Shown piece by piece: positions 58,195-64,000 of a stretch of 64,000 nucleotides of DNA. The stretch's first letter is position 1, and every line of letters starts with the position of its first letter. The stretch is from Bacteroidaceae bacterium. Its GTDB lineage: Bacteria > Bacteroidota > Bacteroidia > Bacteroidales > Bacteroidaceae. Both the position numbers and the translations under genes were made by a program. Location of the stretch: assembly GCA_024688885.1 (NCBI GenBank), contig JAILDV010000053.1:36988-100987 (forward strand). The letters run 5' to 3'. The notes under the pieces are model-generated. The model was not told the origin of the DNA. It made no database searches and saw only the letters and a program-made list of their open reading frames with translations.

Positions 58195-58252
58195 ACAGTT
58201 GACAATTGACAGTTGACAATTGACAGTTGAGAGTTGACAGTTGAGAGTTGAC
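58195..58252 (+). repeat. Heptad array between TPR and ferredoxin genes
   Basis: About eight units of GTTGACA/ATTGACA/GTTGAGA begin directly after the TPR stop codon. The remaining ~80 bp to the ferredoxin gene is A-rich with no clear signal. Confidence 0.8.
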
Positions 58253-58331
58253 AAGAGGGGGAAGGGTTTAGTGGAGAGATGAGATGGAGTAAAGATTCTA
58301 AAATAAAAGCAAAAGTATAATATAAGTAATT

Positions 58332-58571
58332 ATGGCAAAAATGAGAGGCGCTATCGTTGTGGACATCGAGCGTTGCAAGGGATGCAACCTCTGCACGATA
58401 GCTTGTCCATTACATCTTGTCACACTGAGTGCAACTGTCAACCACAAGGGTTACAACTATGCGGAACAGACAGATTGGGAGAAGTGCAACGGCTGTACCA
58501 GTTGCGCTATTGTATGCCCTGACGGCTGCATTACAGTTTATCGGAAAAAGGAGGAAAGCGATGGACAATAA
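58332..58571 (+). CDS. 2[4Fe-4S] ferredoxin-type subunit of 2-oxoacid oxidoreductase
   Basis: 79 aa with two cluster motifs, CKGCNLCTIACP and CNGCTSCAIVCP. Electron-carrying (delta-type) subunit of 2-oxoacid:ferredoxin oxidoreductases of the four-subunit type. Its 3' end overlaps the alpha-subunit gene by 11 bp. Cytoplasmic. Confidence 0.93.
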   Translation: MAKMRGAIVVDIERCKGCNLCTIACPLHLVTLSATVNHKGYNYAEQTDWEKCNGCTSCAIVCPDGCITVYRKKEESDGQ

Positions 58572-59694
58572 GAAAGACATTGTATTGCTGAAAGGCAATG
58601 AAGTAATTGCCAAGGCCGCCATCCGCTATGGATATGACGGTTTCTTTGGCTATCCTATCACCCCACAAAGTGAAGTGTTGGAGACACTCGCCGTGGATAA
58701 GCCTTGGGAAACTACCGGCATGGTGGTGCTGCAGGCTGAGAGCGAGCTGGCTTCCATCAATATGCTGTATGGCGCTGGCTGTACGGGCAAGCTGGTGTTT
58801 ACATCCAGTTCATCGCCGGGCATCGCACTGATGCAGGAAGGCATCAGCTACATGGCTGGTAATGAACTCCCCGGTGTGATTGTCAGTGTTGGTCGTGGTG
58901 GTCCAGGTTTGGGCACCATCCAACCTGGTCAGGCAGACTATTTCCAGGCCGTGTATGGCGGTGGCAACGGTGACTATCACACCATCGTGCTGGCTCCTAA
59001 TAGTGTGCAGGAGATGAGTGACTGCATGGGCAAAGCAGCAGAACTGGCGTTTAAGTGGCGCATGCCCGTCATCATCCTGTCAGATGGTATGATTGGACAG
59101 ATGATGGAAAAGGTGGAACTGCCACCCTATCATCCACGCCGCACCGATGAGGAGATTGCCAAGCAGTGTCCTTGGGCAACCAATGGCATCGGGCTGAAAA
59201 ACCGTAAGTACAACTTCATGTCCACACTGGAGTTTGACCCTGCCGTGATGGAGGAGCGCAACCAGAAGATGGCTGCCAAATACCGTCAGGTGGAGGCTGA
59301 GGAGGTGGATTATGAGCTTTATCGTGTGGATGACGACACTGAATATCTCATCGTGGCATACGGCATCTCGTCGCGCATCAGCATGAAAGCCATTGATCTG
59401 CTGCAAGAAACGGGTGTGAAGATTGGCATGCTGCGTCCGAAGACGCTGTGGCCATTCCCCAACAAAATCATCAGCCAGCTCTCTGAGCGAATCAAGAGCA
59501 TCCTCTGCGTGGAACAGTGCGAGGGACAGATGATTAACGATGTGCGCCTTGCCACCGAAGGTCAAGCCACCGTGTTCCACTCCGGACGCTCTGGCGGCAT
59601 GATTTCCTCCCCAATGGAAGTGGTTGAGGACTTCAAGTGCATGGCTCGCGAAAAGATGAGCAACAACTGGCCAAAAGGCTACTGGATGAAGTAA
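58561..59694 (+). CDS. vorB: 2-oxoacid:ferredoxin oxidoreductase alpha subunit (VorB type)
   Basis: 377 aa from ATG 58561, inside the ferredoxin 3' end; the ORF-track start at 58429 is out of context. N-terminal pyrimidine-binding domain: KGNEVIAKAAIRYGYDGFFGYPITPQSEV, QAESELASINMLYGAG and SSSSPGIALMQEG. C-terminal part: YLIVAYGISSR, MLRPKTLWPFPNK and ILCVEQCEGQMINDV. With the beta, gamma and ferredoxin subunits it oxidatively decarboxylates a 2-oxoacid to acyl-CoA, or runs in reverse. Branched-chain, 2-oxoglutarate or aryl substrates cannot be told apart from sequence alone. Confidence 0.93.
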   Translation: MDNKKDIVLLKGNEVIAKAAIRYGYDGFFGYPITPQSEVLETLAVDKPWETTGMVVLQAESELASINMLYGAGCTGKLVFTSSSSPGIALMQEGISYMAGNELPGVIVSVGRGGPGLGTIQPGQADYFQAVYGGGNGDYHTIVLAPNSVQEMSDCMGKAAELAFKWRMPVIILSDGMIGQMMEKVELPPYHPRRTDEEIAKQCPWATNGIGLKNRKYNFMSTLEFDPAVMEERNQKMAAKYRQVEAEEVDYELYRVDDDTEYLIVAYGISSRISMKAIDLLQETGVKIGMLRPKTLWPFPNKIISQLSERIKSILCVEQCEGQMINDVRLATEGQATVFHSGRSGGMISSPMEVVEDFKCMAREKMSNNWPKGYWMK

Positions 59695-59704
59695 ATCCAT
59701 GTAC

Positions 59705-59831
59705 TATTTGACAATTTACAATGTACAATTGATTGGACTATTTAATGATTTAGCCATGCGGTTCGTACAGAAATTGTCAAATGATAATTAAAAATAAATT
59801 GTACCTTGTAAATTGTCAAATTGTAATTGAT
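59705..59831. repeat. TTTACAA-type inverted repeat between alpha and beta subunit genes
   Basis: ATTTGACAATTTACAATGTA on the left is mirrored by TACCTTGTAAATTGTCAAAT on the right, around a centre with GCCATGCGGTTCGTAC. It fills the gap. Related words occur at 18999-19025, 55845-55880 and 27456-27478. Confidence 0.7.
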
Positions 59832-60602
59832 ATGTTGACAAAAGAACAACTCATAATTCCTGAGAATAAAATATATGGCAAGCCAGCGCTGATGAATGAG
59901 ACGCCTATGCACTATTGCCCTGGTTGTAGCCATGGTGTGGTGCACAAGTTGGTGGCTGAAATCATCGAGGAGATGGGCATGGAGGAAGACACCATCGCCA
60001 TCTGTCCCGTGGGTTGTGCGGTGTTCGCATACCGCTATGTAGATGTGGATTGGATTGAAGCCAGCCACGGACGTGCTCCTGCATGTGCTTCTGCCGTCAA
60101 GCGTCTTTGGCCCAACAAGCTCGTCTTCACTTATCAGGGTGACGGCGACATGGCCTGCATCGGTACGGGTGAGACCATCCATGCACTAAACCGTGGTGAG
60201 AACATCGCCATGATTTTCATCAACAACGCCATCTACGGTATGACTGGCGGACAAATGGCTCCCACCACCTTGATGGGCATGAAGACTGCCACATGTCCTT
60301 ATGGCCGTCAGGCAGACCTGCACGGATACCCACTCCACATCACCGACCTCGCTGTCAACCTCGAAGGCACCTGCTACGTGACCCGTCAGGCTGTCAATAA
60401 TGTTGCCAACATCCGTAAGGCAAAACGCGCCATCAGACAGGCATTCGAGAACTCTCTGAACAAGAAGGGAACTTCCCTTGTAGAGATTGTCTCCACTTGT
60501 GCATCAGGTTGGAAGATGACACCAGAGCAGGCAAACCAGTGGATGACGGAGAACATGTTCCCCTATTACCCATTGGGCGACTTGAAGAATACAGTAGAAT
60601 AG
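59832..60602 (+). CDS. 2-oxoacid:ferredoxin oxidoreductase beta subunit (TPP-binding)
   Basis: 256 aa from ATG 59832 (MLTKEQLIIPENKIYGKPAL); the ORF-track start is in the upstream repeat. Motifs: MHYCPGCSHGVVHKL and ICPVGCAVF (Fe-S cysteines), TPP motif GDGDMACIGTGETIHAL ... IFINNAIYGMTGGQMAPTT, and SLVEIVSTCASGWKM. Catalytic thiamine half of the enzyme. Downstream of vorB across an inverted repeat. Confidence 0.93.
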   Translation: MLTKEQLIIPENKIYGKPALMNETPMHYCPGCSHGVVHKLVAEIIEEMGMEEDTIAICPVGCAVFAYRYVDVDWIEASHGRAPACASAVKRLWPNKLVFTYQGDGDMACIGTGETIHALNRGENIAMIFINNAIYGMTGGQMAPTTLMGMKTATCPYGRQADLHGYPLHITDLAVNLEGTCYVTRQAVNNVANIRKAKRAIRQAFENSLNKKGTSLVEIVSTCASGWKMTPEQANQWMTENMFPYYPLGDLKNTVE

Positions 60603-60603
60603 G

Positions 60604-60728
60604 AGACCTTCCCCTCACCCTTCCTGAAGAGAGGGGGTGGTTACCTGTTAAATAAAAAAAACAAACAGTAGAATCCTCCCCACTAACATTCTACTCTTCC
60701 CCTTTAGGGGGAGCGGGGAGGGGGTCTT
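60604..60728. repeat. Dispersed ~125-bp inverted-end element, copy 2
   Basis: GAGACCTTCCCCTCACCC at the left and GAGCGGGGAGGGGGTCTTT at the right. It is similar in ends and length to 54403-54528 and fills the beta-gamma gap up to the gamma ATG. Confidence 0.7.
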
Positions 60729-60729
60729 T

Positions 60730-61275
60730 ATGACTGAAGAAATCATCATATCAGGCTTTGGAGGACAGGGTGTCCTCTCGATGGGAAAAATTCTGGCATA
60801 TGCAGGCATCATGGAAGAGAAGGAAGTGAGCTGGATGCCCGCCTATGGTCCCGAACAGCGTGGCGGTACTGCCAATGTGACCGTCATCGTGAGTGATGCC
60901 CCCGTCAGCTCTCCTATCGTCAGTGCCTACGACACTGCCATCGTGCTTAACCAACCTTCTTTGGAGAAGTTCGAACCATTGGTGAAACCTGGTGGCACCA
61001 TCATCTATGACGGACATTCCATCATCCAGCCACCAAAGCGCGATGACATCAATGTCTATCGCATCGATGCCATGGAAGAGGCTGCACGTACCGGCAACTC
61101 GAAGGTGTTTAACATGCTCGTCCTTGGCGGCTTCCTCAAGGTGCGCCCTATTGCCACTGTTGAAGACGTGGTGAAAGGACTCCACAAGGCACTGCCAGAG
61201 CGTCACCACAAGCTCATCCCCATGAATGAGGAAGCCATCCGCAGAGGCATGGAACTCATTCAGAAAATGAATTGA
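60730..61275 (+). CDS. 2-oxoacid:ferredoxin oxidoreductase gamma subunit
   Basis: 181 aa: SGFGGQGVLSMGKILAYAGI, SWMPAYGPEQRGGTANVTV and VKPGGTIIYDGHSI are the gamma-domain hallmarks. It completes the heterotetramer with the ferredoxin, alpha and beta subunits. The final codons (LIQKMN, stop) lie in the first copy of a 109-bp tandem repeat. Confidence 0.93.
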   Translation: MTEEIIISGFGGQGVLSMGKILAYAGIMEEKEVSWMPAYGPEQRGGTANVTVIVSDAPVSSPIVSAYDTAIVLNQPSLEKFEPLVKPGGTIIYDGHSIIQPPKRDDINVYRIDAMEEAARTGNSKVFNMLVLGGFLKVRPIATVEDVVKGLHKALPERHHKLIPMNEEAIRRGMELIQKMN

Positions 61276-61494
61276 TAATACATTTTTGAATGAGTTGGGA
61301 TGGAAGTAGCATTCTGCGAATCAAGGAACGAAGATGAAGCGGAATACGAACGGACATCGGGGGATTATTCAGAAAATGAATTGATAATACATTTTTGAAT
61401 GAGTTGGGATGGAAGTAGCATTCTGCGAATCAAGGAACGAAGATGAAGCGGAATGCGAACGGACATCGGGGGATTATTCAGAAAATGAATTGAT
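61261..61494. repeat. 109-bp tandem duplication between convergent genes
   Basis: The unit begins CAGAAAATGAATTGATAATA. Copies start at 61261 and 61370, and a partial third (CAGAAAATGAATTGAT) at 61479. The two full copies differ at about one position (GGAATAC/GGAATGC). The first copy holds the end of the gamma-subunit gene; the partial third holds the end of the CydB-like gene on the other strand. Confidence 0.9.
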
Positions 61495-62199
61495 CAACAG
61501 GTGAATCAAATAGACTCCGAAGAGTCCCGTGAAGGCGATGGCACTGCCCGTCAACCGAACACGGGCTCTTGAACGGATGTCAGCATCATTCACCTTTCGG
61601 AGCACATACAGAGTGCCCATCACCCTTGCCAAGAACAACACGGAAAAGCCCAGAAGAAGCACCCACGGATTGAGCAAGGCATCTAAACCATCTGTGTCAA
61701 ATATAGACCAACGGAGGAAGTGCTTGTGTTCCAAGAAGGTTCCTAAAATACTCCCAAAGAGAAAGGGTATCGCCATGCCAGTCATGACAAAGAAGAGATG
61801 GAATGGGCGAGATCCGAACACGCGGGAGAGTATAGATTGGAAAACATAAAGGACTGTCTGAAGGACAGAGAAAATGAAGAGGGCCATCCAAAGTCCATAG
61901 GGACCATAAAGAGACATCCACAATTTATTATAGTCATTGGGGCTCAAAAAATAGAGAATCGCTTCGCTGGCGCCCCAGAAGAGAACGAGTGAGATGAAGG
62001 TGAACTTCCATTTTGGACGCGTAGAGTGAATGATTACCCTACGCCCTTTGGCATCACCTCCCAAAGAGCCCAACAAGGAATTGGCTCCTTGCACAAATAG
62101 CAAGGTGACCGACAATGCTCCCAACAACAAAACCAGGAGTATACAGCATGTCTGCAAAAAACCGTATGATATCATCTTACTTACAAATTGGGCATGCAT
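61474..62199 (-). CDS. CydB-like membrane protein (short cytochrome bd subunit II homologue)
   Basis: 241 aa from ATG 62199; ATG 62175 (MISYGFLQTCCILLVLLLGA) matches the usual CydB start better. Membrane segments align with CydB: LGALSVTLLFVQGANSLLG, STRPKWKFTFISLVLFWGA, FHLFFVMTGMAIPFLFGSIL, GLDALLNPWVLLLGFSVLFLARVMGTLYVL, VNDADIRSRARVRL. CydB is normally about 340-380 aa, and this one stops around the helix IAFTGLFGVYLIHLLI, lacking the C-terminal third. No cydA is in the window. It may be a truncated remnant or a shortened paralogue. The stop falls in the 109-bp repeat. Confidence 0.7.
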   Translation of the reverse strand: MHAQFVSKMISYGFLQTCCILLVLLLGALSVTLLFVQGANSLLGSLGGDAKGRRVIIHSTRPKWKFTFISLVLFWGASEAILYFLSPNDYNKLWMSLYGPYGLWMALFIFSVLQTVLYVFQSILSRVFGSRPFHLFFVMTGMAIPFLFGSILGTFLEHKHFLRWSIFDTDGLDALLNPWVLLLGFSVLFLARVMGTLYVLRKVNDADIRSRARVRLTGSAIAFTGLFGVYLIHLLINSFSE

Positions 62200-62240
62200 C
62201 AACCGCCCGCTTTCTTGACCATCATTAAACTTATGGGTGA

Positions 62241-62248
62241 CAAAGGTA
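62241..62248 (-). promoter_or_regulatory. -7 promoter element for CydB-like gene
   Basis: TACCTTTG on the minus strand, about 40 bp upstream, so the gene has its own promoter. A tiny ORF (ATGATGGTCAAGAAAGCG...) ends TGATG at the first ATG. Confidence 0.5.
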
Positions 62249-62264
62249 CGAAAAAGTTAGGAAT

Positions 62265-63464
62265 TTAGAGTTCTTTCGTACTACATAATACTTCCTTCAG
62301 CCGCTCCAACGCTTCTTTCAGCACATAACGCTGGGTACCCACATTCAAACGCATGAAGCCTTCGCCACCAGAACCGAACATCTCACCATCATTGAGGGCA
62401 AGGTGGGCTTGATTGACGAAGAGGTCAACGAGTTCCTGATGGTTGAGTCGCAAGTCACGGCAATCGAGCCAGACAAGAAAGGAGGCTTGAGGACGAAGGG
62501 GCTTGATTTGCGGAAGGTACTGCTGGCAGTAGTCGATGAGGAAGTCTATATTACCCTCCACATAACGAAGCATCTGCTGTCGCCACTCTTCTCCGTGTTG
62601 CAGGGCTGCAAGGGTGGCAATTGGGGCAAAAAGATGGGGTTCGTTCCATTCGTTGGCTGTTAGCCATCGGTAGAAGGGATTACGCAGTTGCGGATTGGGG
62701 ATGATTGCCCACGAAGAGACGATGCCTGCCATGTTGAAGGTCTTGGTGGGAGCACCAAAGGTGATGCTCACTTCGGCAGCCTCCTCGCTCACGGAAGCGA
62801 AAGGAACGTGCTTATAGCCATAGAGCGCCATGTCTGAATGTATCTCATCGCTGATGACAATGAGGTGATGCTCTTTGGCAAAGTGAGCTAAGCGTTGCAG
62901 GGTTTCTTTATCCCACACAATACCAGCTGGGTTATGAGGGTTCGCCAAGATGAGTAGACGGCACTTCTCGTCACACACCTGTTCGAGATTCTCGAAGTCC
63001 ATCTGGTAACTCATTCCCCCTTGGGGGGACAAGAAGGGGACTAACGGATTCCAAACCACTTCCCGCTTGTTCCCTCTGGGAGTGAGATAGAACGGATGGT
63101 AAATAGGCGGTTGCACAATCACTTTCTCATCGGGTTTCAGAAAGAAATTGATGACCATGCCAATCCCTTTCACAATGCCCGGAATATAAGACAGCCACTC
63201 GCGTTCCACCTTCCATTGGTGGTGTTCCTCTATCCATCGCTGCACTGTTGGCCATAGTTCTTTCGGTTCGATGGTGTAGCCAAACAACGAGTGTTCGAGC
63301 CGCTGTTTCAACGCCTCAGTGATGAATTGTGGGGTTTCCCAATCCATATCAGCCACCCAAAGTGGCAGCAAATCGCCACGTCCATATCTCTCCTTCAGCA
63401 CCTCATGCTTCAGGTCGCCTGACCCAATGCGGTCAACAGGCTTGTCAAAATCATATATCATCAT
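62265..63464 (-). CDS. MalY/PatB-type PLP-dependent aminotransferase/cystathionine beta-lyase
   Basis: 399 aa fold-type I PLP enzyme. Start ATG 63464 or 63461 (MIYDFDKPVDRIGSGDLKHE). Signature residues: LPLWVADMDWETP, LILANPHNPAGIVWDKETL, VISDEIHSDMALYG (PLP Asp), GAPTKTFNMAG (Schiff-base Lys) and FMRLNVGTQRYVL. MalY/PatB enzymes cleave C-S bonds of cystathionine or cysteine conjugates, or transaminate. Cytoplasmic. A short palindrome-like stretch (CCCCCTTGGGGGGAC) encodes SPQGG in a variable loop. No clear promoter seen. Confidence 0.92.
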   Translation of the reverse strand: MMIYDFDKPVDRIGSGDLKHEVLKERYGRGDLLPLWVADMDWETPQFITEALKQRLEHSLFGYTIEPKELWPTVQRWIEEHHQWKVEREWLSYIPGIVKGIGMVINFFLKPDEKVIVQPPIYHPFYLTPRGNKREVVWNPLVPFLSPQGGMSYQMDFENLEQVCDEKCRLLILANPHNPAGIVWDKETLQRLAHFAKEHHLIVISDEIHSDMALYGYKHVPFASVSEEAAEVSITFGAPTKTFNMAGIVSSWAIIPNPQLRNPFYRWLTANEWNEPHLFAPIATLAALQHGEEWRQQMLRYVEGNIDFLIDYCQQYLPQIKPLRPQASFLVWLDCRDLRLNHQELVDLFVNQAHLALNDGEMFGSGGEGFMRLNVGTQRYVLKEALERLKEVLCSTKEL

Positions 63465-63559
63465 TCACTAGTGTCTCTTAAAATTATTTAAATTAGAAAT
63501 TAAAATTCTCATGCACAACGTTTTAGCCATCCGATACCCTGTCCGGGTTTTGAAATGCC

Positions 63560-63567
63560 TACCTTTG
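63560..63567 (+). promoter_or_regulatory. -7 promoter element for transposase
   Basis: TACCTTTG 25 bp before the transposase ATG, probably inside the insertion sequence's left end. Confidence 0.5.
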
Positions 63568-63592
63568 CATCCGATTCTAAATCGGAGCAGAT

Positions 63593-64000
63593 ATGCATAT
63601 AGGGACATTCGTTTTTGCACAGATAGTACAGTTCCTCCCTCAGAGGCAGTTCAGGCGTATTGTCGCCAAGTACAACGACAGGACCAAAGGCTGGTCGATG
63701 TCTCATTGGAACCATTTGCTGGTTCTGATGTTCGGTCAGCTCATGGGCTGCGGAAGCCTCAGGGAACTCACAGATATAACAACCGCCCATGCCAAGAAGT
63801 CCAAACACCTCGGATTTGGCCACCAATCCATCAACAGACAGATGCTGTCGAAGGCCAATACCCTCAGAGACCATCGCATCTTTGAGGAGTTCGCTTTCTA
63901 CATGGTGGCTATTGCCCAATCCAGACGTATCACGAAGGAGTTTGAATTGCATGGCAGATTCTATGCCATTGACTCCACGACCATTGACCTGTGCATGTCC
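63593..64000 (+). CDS. IS4 family transposase with DUF4372-type N-terminus, cut by window end
   Basis: Read from ATG 63593 to base 64000, 136 codons, still open; the ORF track shows only a shadow frame. The protein begins MHIGTFVFAQIVQFLPQRQF and continues with SHWNHLLVLMFGQLMGCGSL, HLGFGHQSINRQMLSKANTL, DHRIFEEFAFYMVAIAQ and FYAIDSTTIDL. The last contains the first catalytic Asp (IDST) of IS4/IS5-like DDE transposases. The order matches IS4-group transposases common in Bacteroidales. Confidence 0.88.
   Translation, partial: MHIGTFVFAQIVQFLPQRQFRRIVAKYNDRTKGWSMSHWNHLLVLMFGQLMGCGSLRELTDITTAHAKKSKHLGFGHQSINRQMLSKANTLRDHRIFEEFAFYMVAIAQSRRITKEFELHGRFYAIDSTTIDLCMS

Larger units (their letters stand above)
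63508..64000 (+). mobile_element. Left part of an IS4-type insertion sequence
   Basis: The transposase and its promoter define the element. The exact left end is not provable without the right end; it probably lies in 63500-63540 near CACAACGTTTTAGCCATCCG. It is inserted downstream of nothing essential, upstream of the MalY gene start. Confidence 0.6.

Noticed and set aside
57895-58252. Heptad arrays as a possible CRISPR array
   Set aside because: Units are 7 bp with no unique spacers and no cas genes nearby.
62172-62225. Eight-codon leader peptide (MMVKKAGG) before the CydB-like gene
   Set aside because: The TGATG overlap is suggestive, but there is no supporting signal and either in-frame ATG downstream serves the gene.

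Overview
The window reads as a chromosomal segment of a Bacteroidales bacterium, most likely Prevotellaceae (inference). The reasons are: Bacteroidota-type -7 promoters (TAnnTTTG, sometimes with TTTG about 20 bp upstream) in front of many genes, an atpD-C-B-E-F-H-A-G operon order, many secreted glycan-active enzymes with signal peptides, and a recurring C-terminal tail of the type 'Y-L-x-G-x-x-V...GIYI..GRKV' on the secreted proteins. No tRNA, rRNA, CRISPR array or SusC/SusD pair was seen.

Layout. 1-16.4 kb is mostly minus-strand secreted carbohydrate metabolism: a GH95 enzyme (cut by the window start), a CotH-kinase-fold protein, two divergent GH115 alpha-glucuronidases, a CE1-like esterase translationally coupled to one GH115, an ECF sigma/anti-sigma/Spy-like cassette, a second CE1-like esterase and a YARHG protein. 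16.5-21.2 kb holds an M6 metalloprotease, a gamma-carbonic-anhydrase-like protein and a GH36 alpha-galactosidase. 21.6-28.4 kb is the complete F1Fo-ATP synthase operon. Then come a GH30 xylanase, a large SNF2 helicase, a PL11 rhamnogalacturonan lyase fused to autotransporter-type strand repeats, and formate-tetrahydrofolate ligase. 42.3-52.4 kb carries two giant multi-module putative glycan-binding surface proteins. 53.8-55.4 kb has a phosphopantetheinyl transferase and a potassium-channel-like protein. 56.2-61.3 kb is an acyl-CoA synthetase / 2-oxoacid:ferredoxin oxidoreductase operon. The end holds a short CydB-like protein, a MalY/PatB aminotransferase and an IS4-type transposase cut by the window end.

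Functionally, GH30 (glucuronoxylanase-like), two GH115 and two CE1-like esterases fit removal of uronic acid and ester decorations from glucuronoarabinoxylan, while PL11, GH36 and GH95 fit pectin or hemicellulose side chains. The acyl-CoA synthetase plus ferredoxin-dependent oxidoreductase fits interconversion of organic acids, acyl-CoAs and 2-oxoacids.

The most unusual signal is not a gene. The window is saturated with 7-bp-period repeats (GTTGACA, ATTGACA, GTTGAGA, GTTTAGA, ATTCCTC words), composite repeats about 190 bp long with inverted ends, and other dispersed elements. These fill almost every intergenic gap and also sit in frame inside genes. Most strikingly, atpG holds two homologous copies of a hairpin-forming heptad element. 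A 109-bp tandem duplication separates the oxidoreductase gamma gene from the CydB-like gene, and the 3' ends of both genes use the same short sequence on opposite strands.
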